DNA of 64,000 nucleotides from Haliovirga abyssi (GTDB taxonomy: Bacteria > Fusobacteriota > Fusobacteriia > Fusobacteriales > Haliovirgaceae): positions 1,608,637 to 1,672,636 of the forward strand of contig NZ_AP027059.1 in NCBI RefSeq assembly GCF_030295325.1, in the 5' to 3' direction. The notes under the pieces are model-generated. The model was not told where the DNA came from. It saw nothing but the letters and a program-made list of their open reading frames with translations, and made no database searches. The position numbers and the translations under genes were made by a program. Below, piece by piece: positions 53,971 through 63,967 of this stretch (within the stretch, counting starts at the first letter, position 1; each line of letters starts with the position of its first letter).

Positions 53971-56163
53971 CTAAGCTTGTCTTGCAGAATAATACTCTAT
54001 TAAATTTTCTAAATCCACCATTATTGCTATTTTCCCATCACCTAAAACTGCTGCTCCTGATATACCTTTGTCTTTGTGGTATTCTCCTTCTATATTTTTT
54101 ATTACTATCTCTTGTTGCCCTAATAAACTGTCAACTTCAAATCCATATATACTATTCCCTCGTTTAACCAATATAACATCGATTATATTTTTTTCTTTTT
54201 TTGTTTTTTCTTCGTCTATTTTATTATTAAATATTTCATCTAAACTAAATATAGGAACTACTTGTTCTCTTAATTTAGAAACTCTATTTCCATTTACATC
54301 TTCTATATCCTCTTTTTTCACTTTAACTGTTGTTACTACATTATCTAGTGCAAAAGAGTATATATTCCCATTATTTTGCACAAGCAATGCATTTATTATA
54401 GCTAGGGTTAATGGAAGATGCACTATAAAGGTTGTCCCTTTCCCAACTTCTGTATCTATTTCCACCCTTCCTTTTAACATTTCTATACTTCTTTTTACCA
54501 CATCCATACCTACTCCACGCCCTGATACATCAGACAAACTATCAGCTGTTGAAAATCCAGGTAAGAATATTAAATTTAATTTTTCTAATTTTGTTAGATT
54601 TTTCGCTTTAGCCTCTGTTATTATCCCTTTTTCTATACACTTCTTAACTATTTTTTCACTATCTATTCCAGCTCCATCATCTTCAATTTTTATTATAATA
54701 TCATTTCCCTCATTTAATGCACTAAGTTTTATTATTCCTTTTTTATTCTTTCCAGTTTTACTCCTAATTTCTGGCATTTCAATACCATGATCCATAGAGT
54801 TTCTTATCATATGAAGTAATGGATCTGATAATCTTTCTACTATTATTTTATCTAGTTCTGTATCTTCTCCATGAATTTCAAATTCTACTTCTTTATTCAA
54901 TCTTTTACCCAATTCTTTTATTGCTCTTGGAAATCTTAAAAATAGTTCTTTTATTGGAACCATTCTTAATTCTGTAACTTCTTTTTGTAATTCTATTGAC
55001 TCTCTTTCTAAATGTTTATTTAATTTTTTTAATTCATCTATAAAATTAAATAGTTTTTTTAATTCCTTTTTATCAATACCTTTTTCTATTAATTCCATAT
55101 ATAATTTTTTTAATTCAATTCTCATCTGATTATATCTACTTTTATCTATTACTAATTCTCCAACTACATTTAATAAACTATCTAACTTTTCTCTTTCTAC
55201 TTTCAAATATTCTTTCACTTTGACTTTTTTATTTAATTTTTCATTTGCTTCCACTTTTTTTGACTCTGCTTTTTTAGTTTTTTCCTCTTTTATTACTTTT
55301 GGTTTTTCAGCATTATTTTTTTTCAGTTCAGTTTTAACTTTATTATCAGACTCTTTTAAATCATCTTTTTTTATTTCATTTTCTAAATCTAAATCTTCTA
55401 TTCTTTTTAATTCTTCAACAGTTGCCTCTTTTACATCTGAAACTAATGCTAGTTTTTTTATTGTATCCACATCTGTTTCAGAATCAATATATACAATTGA
55501 TTTCTCATACTCTATTTCATTTTCTTCATCTTCTAATTTTTTAATGTCCGGCAATGAATAAATTATATCTCCTATTGAAGATAAATTTTGATATATTAAA
55601 AATAATCTTACATTTTTCATCATTGCATCTTCTTTTAATATAATTTGAATTTTATATCCTTTATCTTTTATCTCTTTTATTATTTCTGGTTCATTTATTA
55701 CATTTCCAACTACTCTTTTTTTTGTATTTACATTTTTTGAAGAAATAACTTTTTTATTTAATATTTTATTTATTTTATCTTCAATAACACTAAATTTGAT
55801 TCCTAAATCATTTTCAAAATCTATATCATCTCCACTTTTTTCTATTTTCTCTATCCCTTTTTCTAAATAATCCAACACCTTAAAAAGCATATCCATTATC
55901 TCATCATTTATTGAAATTTTCCCTTCTCTTACATCAGATAATAAATTTTCCGAAATATGTGTAAGCTTTTCTAAATTATGATACTCTAATATTCCTGAAG
56001 CACCTTTAATTGAATGAAAAGCTCTAAAAATAGAATCAATCATATCTTTGTTTGTCATTTCATTCTCAAGAACCATTAAACTTTCTACTATTTGTGACAA
56101 ATAATCTCTTGCATCTGTAATAAATAGTGAAAAGTAATTTTCTTTAAGTTCGTTTATATCCAT
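53971..56163 (-). CDS. cheA: chemotaxis histidine kinase CheA
   Basis: About 730 residues. Hpt domain with phospho-acceptor His50 in FRAFHSIKGASGIL; middle P2-like and lysine/glutamate-rich linker (about 170-320); dimerisation domain; HATPase with IRNSMDHGIEMP, ISIKIEDDGAGI-type IIKIEDDGAGI, GFSTADSLSDVSGRGVGMDVV; and a C-terminal CheW-like domain (GNIYSFALDNVVTTVKV). The ATG at 56163 follows GGAGG. It lies just downstream of a chemoreceptor gene and a composite repeat; cheW, cheY, cheR and cheB are not in view. Confidence 0.96.
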   Translation of the reverse strand: MDINELKENYFSLFITDARDYLSQIVESLMVLENEMTNKDMIDSIFRAFHSIKGASGILEYHNLEKLTHISENLLSDVREGKISINDEIMDMLFKVLDYLEKGIEKIEKSGDDIDFENDLGIKFSVIEDKINKILNKKVISSKNVNTKKRVVGNVINEPEIIKEIKDKGYKIQIILKEDAMMKNVRLFLIYQNLSSIGDIIYSLPDIKKLEDEENEIEYEKSIVYIDSETDVDTIKKLALVSDVKEATVEELKRIEDLDLENEIKKDDLKESDNKVKTELKKNNAEKPKVIKEEKTKKAESKKVEANEKLNKKVKVKEYLKVEREKLDSLLNVVGELVIDKSRYNQMRIELKKLYMELIEKGIDKKELKKLFNFIDELKKLNKHLERESIELQKEVTELRMVPIKELFLRFPRAIKELGKRLNKEVEFEIHGEDTELDKIIVERLSDPLLHMIRNSMDHGIEMPEIRSKTGKNKKGIIKLSALNEGNDIIIKIEDDGAGIDSEKIVKKCIEKGIITEAKAKNLTKLEKLNLIFLPGFSTADSLSDVSGRGVGMDVVKRSIEMLKGRVEIDTEVGKGTTFIVHLPLTLAIINALLVQNNGNIYSFALDNVVTTVKVKKEDIEDVNGNRVSKLREQVVPIFSLDEIFNNKIDEEKTKKEKNIIDVILVKRGNSIYGFEVDSLLGQQEIVIKNIEGEYHKDKGISGAAVLGDGKIAIMVDLENLIEYYSARQA

Positions 56164-56201
56164 ATTAATAGCCTCCAAAACTAATGATTTAATTGCTATT
56201 T

Positions 56202-56367
56202 AGGAATGGCTTAAAAATAACATTCCCATTTTGCTTTAAAATACGCAATGTTTTAGGAATGATTTAAAAACAACCTTTTCATTTTGTTTTAAAATATGCA
56301 ATGGTTCAAGCGTTTTTATAACAAAATATATAAAATTATTTTTAAACATTATTTTTTAAACGTTCCT
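56202..56367 (-). repeat. MITE-like repeat, family 1, composite copy G
   Basis: Inverted counterpart of copy E: AGGAATGGCTTAAAAATAAC...GCAATGTTTTAGGAATGATT...TTTTTTAAACGTTCCTA. It has about 14 extra bases near the right end. E and G share the half-plus-full layout and most of their sequence. TA flanks both sides. Confidence 0.75.
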
Positions 56368-58479
56368 AGCCTCTTTTATCTCTTTTTTAAGTTCTTTATC
56401 CTCTTTTACTTTAAATTGACTTACTAATTCATTTAAATTTTCCGCTATATTAGACAATTCATCAGAAGATGCTGAAGCTTCTTCTGTAGTTCCTACATTC
56501 ATCTCAATAATATGAGATACTCTCTCCAAATTAGTTACCACTCCATTTAATAATCCCATTTGTTCTTCTGATAAATCTTCTATATTTGCACTTCCTTGAC
56601 TAATTACCTCTACAGCTTTACTTATCTCAGCAATTGCAGTTGCTTGTTCTTCCATTGATGTTGAAATATCTTTTACTTGATGATTTGTTTCTTGTATCTT
56701 TTCTATTATATTGTTTAATTTCTTTTCTGCTTCTTTTGACAGATCAGTTCCTTTTTTTACTTCTGTATATCCTATTTTTGTTGTATCCATTACATCTTTC
56801 ACTTCATTTTGTATCCCTTTTATTAATTTTTCTATCTCTTTAGTTGCATCTTGTGATCTTTCTGCCAAATCTTTTATTTCATCTGCTACAACTGCAAATC
56901 CTTTTCCTACATCTCCTGCATGTGCTGCTTCTATTGCTGCATTTAATGCTAATAAATTTGTTTGCCCTGCTATTCCCTCTATTACTCCCACTATTTCTCC
57001 TATCTCTTCTGATGAATTTCCTAATTTAACCACTTTTTCTTCTATATTTTTTACCACATCTTCTATTCTTGCCATTCCTTCTAATGTTTTACTTACAGAT
57101 TTTCCACCCTCTTCGGCCCCTTTTGCTGTCTCTTCTGATGTTTTCATTGTAAATTCAGAATTTTCTGCTACTTGTTTTATTGTTTGAGATATTTCTTCTA
57201 CTGCACTTGATGTCTCTTCTACTGATGCTGTTTGGCTTCTTATATTGTCCATAACTTGTTCCATATTCACTTTTAAATCTTCTACATTTTTACCTAATTC
57301 ATCTACTTCTTGTGCTTGTTCTTGTGAGCCATCTGCTATATTTTTCATTCCTGATGACAATTCTACAGATGATGAAGCTACCCTCTCACTTGTAAGATTC
57401 ATATCTATTATTATATTTTCTAATTTATTTACAAATTCATTAAAATATTTAGCAAGTTCTCCAACTTCATCTTCTGTATTAACCTTCATACGCACTGTAA
57501 GATCTCCATCTCCTTGAGATATATCTTTCATCATATCTTTTACTGCTACTATATTTTTAGTTATTTTTCCAACTACAAATAATATTAATATTATTAATAA
57601 AATAGTAACTACACTATCAAATATATAATTTTTTACTTTTAAAAACTCTATTTTTTCTGTAAATTCTTTTTCTGGTGCAGTAAGACAAAAATACATGTCT
57701 AACATATCTATTTTACTTACAAAAACATATTTGCTTATCCCAGCAAAATTATATTCAACAAATCTTTTATCATTATTAATTACACTTAACATTGCTTTTG
57801 AAAGCTCTTTTGTGACTGTTACTCCACTTTGAACTCCTTCTTTTGACAAATTAACATTTAATACTAATTTAGGATCAGGATGCACAATTGTAAGCCCAGT
57901 TCCATCCATAATATAAACATATCCTGTTTTACCAAATTTTATTTCAGATGCTATTTTTTTCAAAACATCCAATTTTATAGTTAATCCTAGTACACCTGAA
58001 AGTTTTGCTTCTGTATAATAAGGAACAGCCATAACTAAAATCTGTTTTCCACTTGCTTTTGATATTACCACTTGAGTTGCAAAGTTTTTCCCATTCATTA
58101 TATCTTTAAAATATTCTCTATCAGAGATATTTGCTACTACACCTGATGTTGTTGGTGCTTTCCCATCTCTATCAGCTAAAAAGAACATCTCTATATTTTC
58201 ATCTTTTCTACTTATTTTTTCAAGCATTTTTATAGATTCATTTATATCTCTATTTTCTACTACCGCTTCTGACATCTCCAAAACTGTTTTCCTATCTATC
58301 AAAAAATTTGTTATACTATCTGAACCATCTTTAACTTTTGAAAATCCTTCTTTTTCGACTTCATTTCTTATTATTTTTGACGATTCATTCAAGTTATAAA
58401 ATGTTACTACTATCAATGTAACTAATACCACTGGCAAAATTCCTAAAATAATTTTTGTTTTTACACTTTTAATTTTCAT
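56356..58479 (-). CDS. methyl-accepting chemotaxis protein (dCache sensor)
   Basis: 707 residues. Membrane helix at about 9-30, then an extracellular double-Cache region (about 35-285: [45 protein letters not shown]). A second helix is at about 287-307, followed by HAMP ([20 protein letters not shown]) and a signalling domain with [35 protein letters not shown]. Its stop lies in the end of the composite repeat. It starts 20 bases after the GH31 gene, so it is probably in one operon with glucan enzymes and may sense their substrate or product (inference). Confidence 0.94.
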   Translation of the reverse strand: MKIKSVKTKIILGILPVVLVTLIVVTFYNLNESSKIIRNEVEKEGFSKVKDGSDSITNFLIDRKTVLEMSEAVVENRDINESIKMLEKISRKDENIEMFFLADRDGKAPTTSGVVANISDREYFKDIMNGKNFATQVVISKASGKQILVMAVPYYTEAKLSGVLGLTIKLDVLKKIASEIKFGKTGYVYIMDGTGLTIVHPDPKLVLNVNLSKEGVQSGVTVTKELSKAMLSVINNDKRFVEYNFAGISKYVFVSKIDMLDMYFCLTAPEKEFTEKIEFLKVKNYIFDSVVTILLIILILFVVGKITKNIVAVKDMMKDISQGDGDLTVRMKVNTEDEVGELAKYFNEFVNKLENIIIDMNLTSERVASSSVELSSGMKNIADGSQEQAQEVDELGKNVEDLKVNMEQVMDNIRSQTASVEETSSAVEEISQTIKQVAENSEFTMKTSEETAKGAEEGGKSVSKTLEGMARIEDVVKNIEEKVVKLGNSSEEIGEIVGVIEGIAGQTNLLALNAAIEAAHAGDVGKGFAVVADEIKDLAERSQDATKEIEKLIKGIQNEVKDVMDTTKIGYTEVKKGTDLSKEAEKKLNNIIEKIQETNHQVKDISTSMEEQATAIAEISKAVEVISQGSANIEDLSEEQMGLLNGVVTNLERVSHIIEMNVGTTEEASASSDELSNIAENLNELVSQFKVKEDKELKKEIKEARNV

Positions 58480-58499
58480 AATCTGTATACCTCCTATTT

Positions 58500-60683
58500 T
58501 TATTTTAATATAATTCTTTTATTCCAACTCTCTTTACTGTTATATATTTCAAAATTAATTTCTCTTATGTTATGTTTATAATTTCCCTCTTTAGATATTT
58601 TAATTTCATAATCATTATCTTTTGAAATAATCTCTATATCTATTTTTATATATTCACCTTTTTCATACTCTTTACTAACTCCATCATCATTATAATAGCA
58701 ATAATTTGCTCTATCCTCTACAAATCCTATTATTGTCAAACTGTCTTCTTTTTTTTCTCCAACAAAATTTTGTACTTCTCCTATTACAACCAAACTATTT
58801 TCTTTTATAAAAATAGCTGTTTCTTCTATTTTACTTTTTATATAATGATACCCTTTATCTATTATTTTTACATCCCTTAATTTCTCTTTTGATAAATTCC
58901 ATTGTAACCAATTTGTTTCAGGAAGATAGACATAGCGTCCTGTAGAATTTTGCTCATAAATAGGAGCTGCCATTAAATTTTCTCCTACTAAAAATTGATC
59001 CTCTATTTCATAAACATTTTCATCATTAAATTTCGTAAATAATGCATTAATATATCCTCTTTTTTCATTAATAGCTTTCATATATTCTGAATATATATAT
59101 GGCAAAAACATATATCTTATCCTTATTATCTCTCTTAAAATTTCTCTTGTTCCTTCATCAAAAGCCCAAGGTTCTTGATTTCTTGTCCCTAAAGCTGAAT
59201 GATTTCTATATAATGGCATAAAAAGTGCCGCTTGACTCCATCTAATAAGTAACTCTGCAGATGCGTTTTCTCCAAATCCACCTATATCTGCTCCGCTATA
59301 TAAAAAACCTATTAAATTAACTGATATTGCCATTTTTATACTAAGTAATATATGTTCCCACCAGCTTTTATTATCTCCATACCAAATTCCACCATATCTT
59401 TGCATTCCTGCATAACTACTTCTTGAAAAAATCAAAAATCTTTTATCTGGATTTATTTCATCAAACCCTTCTGAAGCTGCTCTAGTCATATTAAATCCAA
59501 ATAAATTATGAACTTTATCATGTAATATCTTTTCTCCATTATCCAATGTATGATAAAAACTTTTATAATCATCTCTATTGTTAGAAATAGAATTCATAAC
59601 TTCATTTAATGCAAACATATCATAAATTCCTATATCATCTTTTAAACTTATCTCATTTAATTTCTCAAATGCCTTTTTTAATCCTTCTGGAGTGTAGAAT
59701 ATTGCAGGTTCGTTCATATCATTCCAAAACCCCTCTATTCCAAGATCAATTAACTTTTTATATTGAGCTCCCCACCATTTTCTAACTTTTGAATTTAAAA
59801 AATCTGGAAAATGTGTTTTTCCTGGCCACACAGCTGCTACAAAATCTTCTCCATTTTGATTTTTACAAAAATAATTGTTTTCTATACCATCTTCATACAC
59901 ATTATATTCACTTTCTATCTTAACCCCTGGATCAACTATTGGAATTAATTTTATTCCCATATCTTTTATCTCTTTTACAAAATTTTTAAAATCTGGAAAT
60001 TTCCCCTCATCTACTGTAAATACTTTAAAATCTTTCATATAATCTATATCCATATATATAGTATCTACTGGAATATCATATTTTTTAAAATTTCCCGCAA
60101 CTTCTTTTATAGTTTTTGAATCAGGATAACTCCATCTGCATTGCTGATATCCAAATGCCCATTTTGGTGGAACATAAGATTTTCCAGTTAATTCTAAATA
60201 TTTTTTTGTAATTTCACTATAATTACTATTTTTAAATATATACATATCAAAATTCAGATCACTAATTTCAATTTCTAATATTTTTTTATCAGAAAAAGCT
60301 ACGTCAAATATTATTTCTCCTGAATAATCTATAAATATCCCAATCTTTTCCGTGCCATTATCTATTATTAAAAAAGGGTGTGCTCCATATAATGCTTCTT
60401 TTCCTGGTGTGTGATCAAAATCATCTGTTGCATAGGTTTTATATACTTTACCTCTTCTATTTAGACTTCCTACCGCTTCTCCTAATCCATAAATTTTAGC
60501 ACTATCATCTAAATTATATTTTATTTTAAAACTATTATCTCCTTTTTCTAATTCAATCCCCTCTATACTATTACCTAATTTAAACTTTTCAATATCCACA
60601 CTTATAATTACAGCATCTGTTTTTATCGGATTTCCGAATTTATACAATTCTACATTTTTTATTATTTCTGCTTTTTTATACAT
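58500..60683 (-). CDS. GH31 alpha-glucosidase
   Basis: 727 residues, no signal peptide. N-terminal beta-sandwich ([20 protein letters not shown]), then the (beta/alpha)8 barrel with the catalytic nucleophile in [13 protein letters not shown] (near residue 318) and the acid/base region [28 protein letters not shown] is also typical, and C-terminal beta domains follow. It releases alpha-linked glucose from oligosaccharides in the cytoplasm. It sits between an unknown 617-residue gene (21 bases upstream) and a chemoreceptor gene. RBS AGGAGGAG. Confidence 0.95.
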   Translation of the reverse strand: MYKKAEIIKNVELYKFGNPIKTDAVIISVDIEKFKLGNSIEGIELEKGDNSFKIKYNLDDSAKIYGLGEAVGSLNRRGKVYKTYATDDFDHTPGKEALYGAHPFLIIDNGTEKIGIFIDYSGEIIFDVAFSDKKILEIEISDLNFDMYIFKNSNYSEITKKYLELTGKSYVPPKWAFGYQQCRWSYPDSKTIKEVAGNFKKYDIPVDTIYMDIDYMKDFKVFTVDEGKFPDFKNFVKEIKDMGIKLIPIVDPGVKIESEYNVYEDGIENNYFCKNQNGEDFVAAVWPGKTHFPDFLNSKVRKWWGAQYKKLIDLGIEGFWNDMNEPAIFYTPEGLKKAFEKLNEISLKDDIGIYDMFALNEVMNSISNNRDDYKSFYHTLDNGEKILHDKVHNLFGFNMTRAASEGFDEINPDKRFLIFSRSSYAGMQRYGGIWYGDNKSWWEHILLSIKMAISVNLIGFLYSGADIGGFGENASAELLIRWSQAALFMPLYRNHSALGTRNQEPWAFDEGTREILREIIRIRYMFLPYIYSEYMKAINEKRGYINALFTKFNDENVYEIEDQFLVGENLMAAPIYEQNSTGRYVYLPETNWLQWNLSKEKLRDVKIIDKGYHYIKSKIEETAIFIKENSLVVIGEVQNFVGEKKEDSLTIIGFVEDRANYCYYNDDGVSKEYEKGEYIKIDIEIISKDNDYEIKISKEGNYKHNIREINFEIYNSKESWNKRIILK

Positions 60684-60704
60684 TCTTCTCCTCCTACTTT
60701 TTTT

Positions 60705-62558
60705 CTAAATTATATCTAATTCTATCTCAAATATTTTTTTCTTAATTTCCTCACTACTTAACTCTAATTTTAAATGATTTTTCCCTATTTTTATATTTTT
60801 TTTATCAAAATTTTTACTATTTAATTTCAAATTCAATAGATTTTTCCCTATAAATTTAACTGTTTCTAACTCATTTAATTTTACTTCGTTTTCACAAATC
60901 TTTTTATCTAACAAATAGTATTTTATTTTTTCAAATTTTAATTCTAATTTTAATTTTTTCAAATCTTTTTCTGCTTCAAATTTAATTTTTATTTTATTAG
61001 TTTCATCATAAAAATATGTTGCTTTTAAATTTTGATATTTATAAACTATTCTGTTTTTATGGAAAACAGTAGCTTCATATTTATAATTAAATTTTATTTC
61101 TGAAATTACTGAGTCTTCTTCTTTATTAATTAAATATCCTAATTTTTCTTTTTGAAAAAACATATTAAAAAAACTATTCTCAAAATAAAGTTCATTTTCA
61201 TTTTTATTAAATTTATAATAATTCCCTATATAATTTTCTTCTAATATAACTTCAAATTTCAAAATTTTTGTTTCAAATGGTTTAAATTCTAGATTAAAAT
61301 TTTTAATATTTTTTAATATTCTTTCGACTTTATTTGTGACTATATTTTTTAATATATAACTTTCATTTTTTAAATTTTCTTTTAAAAATTCTTCTTTTAA
61401 TTCTACATCTATATTTTTTGTAATTGCTGTAATATTTTGAATTACTAATATAAATTTCTCTCCTGATTGCTTTATGTACCCAACTCCACTTTTGTTTATC
61501 AAAACATATTTAAAATAATTTTTCCCTTTATTTAGTCTAATATATTTTTCTTCAGAAATCAAATTTTTTTTCATATTTTCAGTTAAATTTCCTAAATTCA
61601 ACATAAACAATTTACTGTTATTAAATAGCTGTTCTGAAAAAGATTTTGATTTTGAAAAAAAGTCATATTCTTTATTTACATATCTTAAAGGTAAAATAGC
61701 ATTTTCTATTTCAATATATCTATAAAAATTTTCTTTTTTTATCTTTCTCATATAAAAATCCTCTAATATATCTCCAATTCTTTTGTCTACAATTTTTGAA
61801 TTATATTTATAAGCTAATAATCCTTTTTTATTTTTATATTTTTTTTCTAAAATTGTTTTTTCTGTAGGTCTATAAAATTTTTCTATCTCTTCTATTGATT
61901 CTAAATAATTTTCATCATAAAATTTGATATATTGTCCTCCAATAATTTTCTCTTGTTTCTTTTCTAATTTTTTATCAATTTTTATTTTATATGTTAAATC
62001 TAAATTTTTATTTTTATCCAGTTTTATATCTGCTGTTTCTTCATTATAATACCATATTGTTAAATTTTCTCTACTTTTTTTATTATTTATTATAACTACG
62101 CCACTACTATCAATAGGAGCTTTTTTCATAACTATTTTTTCAAAGTCATCATATATGAACTTTTTTTCCATTGGCAATATTAATTCAAATTCTTCATTAA
62201 ATTTTATCCCAGACAAACAAACATTAAATTCTTTTAAAACCCCTTCAAATCTTGGCTTTATAATAAAATATCTTTCTAATGTTGTTCTGCTTATATATCT
62301 AATAATTTCTTTTAATAACATTTGTCTATCATCTGTTTCATATTCTATTTGTAACATTAATCCTTGTGGATTATATTTTACTTTTGTTACTTTTAAATTA
62401 CTTTTATTATATTTTTTATTTTTAAATATAAAATTATAATCCTCATCTTTTTTATCTATTATAACAGTTTCCACATTTGCATCTTTTAAAAAAGTTATAT
62501 ATCCTTTTTCTTTATCAAATCCTAAAATATGATTTTTTAATCTGTATAGTGTTTCCAT
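60705..62558 (-). CDS. large protein of unknown function, first gene of the GH31 operon
   Basis: 617 residues, not recognised. No signal peptide, no membrane helix and no clear catalytic motif. The composition is very rich in Lys, Asn, Ile and Glu, and many alternating beta-strand patterns suggest stacked beta domains (IILPMEKKFIYDDFEKIVMKKA; FKPFETKILKFEVIL). Such features would fit a divergent carbohydrate-binding or glycoside hydrolase-like protein working with the GH31 enzyme. Gene order is the only real evidence, since the next gene follows at 21 bases. Strong RBS AGGAGGAAGCG and a consensus promoter, so it is expressed. Confidence 0.7.
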   Translation of the reverse strand: METLYRLKNHILGFDKEKGYITFLKDANVETVIIDKKDEDYNFIFKNKKYNKSNLKVTKVKYNPQGLMLQIEYETDDRQMLLKEIIRYISRTTLERYFIIKPRFEGVLKEFNVCLSGIKFNEEFELILPMEKKFIYDDFEKIVMKKAPIDSSGVVIINNKKSRENLTIWYYNEETADIKLDKNKNLDLTYKIKIDKKLEKKQEKIIGGQYIKFYDENYLESIEEIEKFYRPTEKTILEKKYKNKKGLLAYKYNSKIVDKRIGDILEDFYMRKIKKENFYRYIEIENAILPLRYVNKEYDFFSKSKSFSEQLFNNSKLFMLNLGNLTENMKKNLISEEKYIRLNKGKNYFKYVLINKSGVGYIKQSGEKFILVIQNITAITKNIDVELKEEFLKENLKNESYILKNIVTNKVERILKNIKNFNLEFKPFETKILKFEVILEENYIGNYYKFNKNENELYFENSFFNMFFQKEKLGYLINKEEDSVISEIKFNYKYEATVFHKNRIVYKYQNLKATYFYDETNKIKIKFEAEKDLKKLKLELKFEKIKYYLLDKKICENEVKLNELETVKFIGKNLLNLKLNSKNFDKKNIKIGKNHLKLELSSEEIKKKIFEIELDII

Positions 62559-62574
62559 CGCTTCCTCCTAATAT

Positions 62575-62602
62575 CGTTAGAGACCTCTTAAAAAGTCTCT
62601 TC
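62575..62602 (-). promoter_or_regulatory. leader hairpin of the unknown-GH31-chemoreceptor operon
   Basis: GAGACTTTTT and the facing AGAGGTCTC can pair (AGAGAC / GTCTCT) just before the RBS. It may be a 5' stabilising or regulatory structure. Confidence 0.4.
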
Positions 62603-62666
62603 TATAATTCATAAATTCACTAATTAATCTGTTTTTTTAGTTAAATAGTCTTTTTTTATATATTTA

Positions 62667-62695
62667 ATTATACCATATGAATTTCTCTTTCTCAA
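62667..62695 (-). promoter_or_regulatory. promoter of the unknown-GH31-chemoreceptor operon
   Basis: Minus-strand TTGAGA, 17-base spacer, TATAAT, about 110 bases before the start codon. Confidence 0.75.
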
Positions 62696-62701
62696 TAAAA
62701 A

Positions 62702-62810
62702 AATAAGCTACGCTTCATATGGTAGAGAATAAATATTTTTCTAAATTTTTGGCTTCTGAAAAATTTTGCCTTGAAAAATCGCATATTTCAAAAAAACGGC
62801 GTAGCTTATT
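62702..62810. repeat. inverted-repeat element, family 2, copy c
   Basis: Perfect 12-bp terminal inverted repeat AATAAGCTACGC / GCGTAGCTTATT about 109 bp apart, with internal TTTTTCTAAATTTTTGGCTT. A third unit start, AATAAGCTATACC, follows at about 62849. Best preserved copy; others are at 21947-22045 and 49368. Confidence 0.7.
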
Positions 62811-62907
62811 TTCTGAATAAATTTATACTTTCCTATTAAATAAAAAAATAAGCTATACCTCATCTGATGAAGCATAGAACTTTTACTTTAATGGTTTTAA
62901 ATTTTTT

Positions 62908-62968
62908 TCTTTGTGTGACTTTGCGTTCTTCTTTCTTTGTGCTGAAATTATTTTTCCTATAAAAACTT
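62908..62968. repeat. dispersed repeat, family 3 fragment
   Basis: TTTTTTTCTTTGTGTGACTT, GCGTTCTTCTTTCTTTGTGC and the following TGAAATTATTTTTCC align with 330-400. Confidence 0.45.
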
Positions 62969-62992
62969 GACACTATCATTCTATTTATATAT

Positions 62993-63020
62993 TGACTTTT
63001 TCATATTATTATATTATAAT
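62993..63020 (+). promoter_or_regulatory. promoter of the glutaredoxin gene
   Basis: TTGACT, a spacer of 16-17 bases, and TATAAT within an AT palindrome, just upstream of the RBS. Confidence 0.65.
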
Positions 63021-63041
63021 ATGAAAAAGGAGGTGAGTTAT

Positions 63042-63266
63042 ATGTCTGTTATAGTTTATTCTACTAATACTTGTCCTTATTGTGATATGACAAAACAATT
63101 TCTTTCTGAAAAAGGAGTTCCTTTTAATGATATTAATGTTGCAGAAGATCCAATCGCAGCAAGAGAAATGGTTTCAAAATCAGGACAAATGGGCGTTCCT
63201 GTTATTGATTTTAATGGAACTATTGTTTTAGGATTTGATAGAGCAAAATTAGAATCTTTAATTTAA
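63042..63266 (+). CDS. glutaredoxin (NrdH/Grx-like)
   Basis: 74 residues in the true product, starting at the ATG 63042 after AAAGGAGGTGAG; a longer frame from an upstream TTG would run through the promoter and is rejected. The redox motif is CPYCDM near the N-terminus (STNTCPYCDMTKQFL), and the glutathione/loop motif is GVPVIDFNG with cis-Pro. Such small glutaredoxins reduce ribonucleotide reductase or other thiols. Monocistronic, with promoter and terminator. Confidence 0.92.
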   Translation: MSVIVYSTNTCPYCDMTKQFLSEKGVPFNDINVAEDPIAAREMVSKSGQMGVPVIDFNGTIVLGFDRAKLESLI

Positions 63267-63268
63267 AT

Positions 63269-63305
63269 AAAAAGAACCAGTTTTATAAAAAAATTGGTTC
63301 TTTTT
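63269..63305. terminator. bidirectional terminator after glutaredoxin
   Basis: Stem AAAAAGAACCA / TGGTTCTTTTT with A and T runs. It can serve both glutaredoxin (plus) and the folate cyclo-ligase gene (minus). Confidence 0.85.
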
Positions 63306-63362
63306 ATTTTTTAATTCTTTCATAACTTTTCAATCTAATTATTCTATCTATTTTAATATATA

Positions 63363-63890
63363 TTAAAAATGCAAAATCATATCCATTTTCACATCATATT
63401 CATCTGCATCAATTTTATCTACGATTTGGAAATCATATGCCACTCCTACTTTAATCCCTTTATAATTTTTTAAAAATTTGTCATAATACCCTTTTCCAAA
63501 ACCAATTCTATTATAAGATTTATCAAATCCAACACCTGGAACAATTATTAAATCTATTTTTTGTTTCTCTATAACATCTCCAATAGGCTCAAGAATATTA
63601 TATTTTCCAACTTTCATTTTAGATAATTTTTTTACTAAAATAGGTTGTATTTCATCATTATTATCTATTATTGGCAATACCAACTTTTTTCCATTTTTTA
63701 TTATTGCTTCATTAAACCATTTTGTATCAACTTCATTTTTTATACTCATATATGACATTATAATTTTGCTATTTTTATATTCTTTAGTTTTAATAAAATT
63801 TTCAAATAACTCTTTACTATATTTTGTTACATATTCAAATTTTAAATTTCTTCTGTTTTTTAATAACTCTTTTCTTAATATATTTTTCAT
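63363..63890 (-). CDS. 5-formyltetrahydrofolate cyclo-ligase
   Basis: 175 residues; ATP-dependent conversion of 5-formyl-THF to 5,10-methenyl-THF, a folate salvage step. The diagnostic motif is PGVGFDKSYNRIGFGKGYYD (nucleotide and folate site), with the N-terminal MKNILRKELLKNRRNL (basic ATP-binding region). Length is normal. It could be read with further genes beyond the window on the minus strand. RBS GGAG. Confidence 0.95.
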   Translation of the reverse strand: MKNILRKELLKNRRNLKFEYVTKYSKELFENFIKTKEYKNSKIIMSYMSIKNEVDTKWFNEAIIKNGKKLVLPIIDNNDEIQPILVKKLSKMKVGKYNILEPIGDVIEKQKIDLIIVPGVGFDKSYNRIGFGKGYYDKFLKNYKGIKVGVAYDFQIVDKIDADEYDVKMDMILHF

Positions 63891-63922
63891 CTTTAACTCC
63901 TCTTCGCACTCATAATCTCATT

Positions 63923-63967
63923 TAGAAACGTTTAAAAAATAAGTTTCTTATATTTTAATCCATTCCT
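63923..63967 (+). repeat. family 1 repeat, internally deleted copy H
   Basis: About 45 bp: AGAAACGTTTAAAAAATAAG plus TTTCTTATATTTTAATCCATTCCT. Both ends are kept and the middle is lost. It lies in the leader upstream of the folate cyclo-ligase gene. Confidence 0.55.

Larger units (their letters stand above)
62811..63041. other. intergenic region before glutaredoxin
   Basis: No gene. Besides a partial family 2 unit (62849-62880), a family 3 repeat and the glutaredoxin promoter, nothing was recognised. Confidence 0.5.

Noticed and set aside
54068-54790. Plus-strand open frame of 240 codons inside cheA
   Set aside because: Long because the AT-rich codon use of cheA avoids stops on the other strand; no ribosome site and no family; cheA is certain.
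62967-63041. N-terminal extension of glutaredoxin from an upstream TTG
   Set aside because: It would run through the promoter and the ribosome binding site; the ATG at 63042 gives the normal family length.
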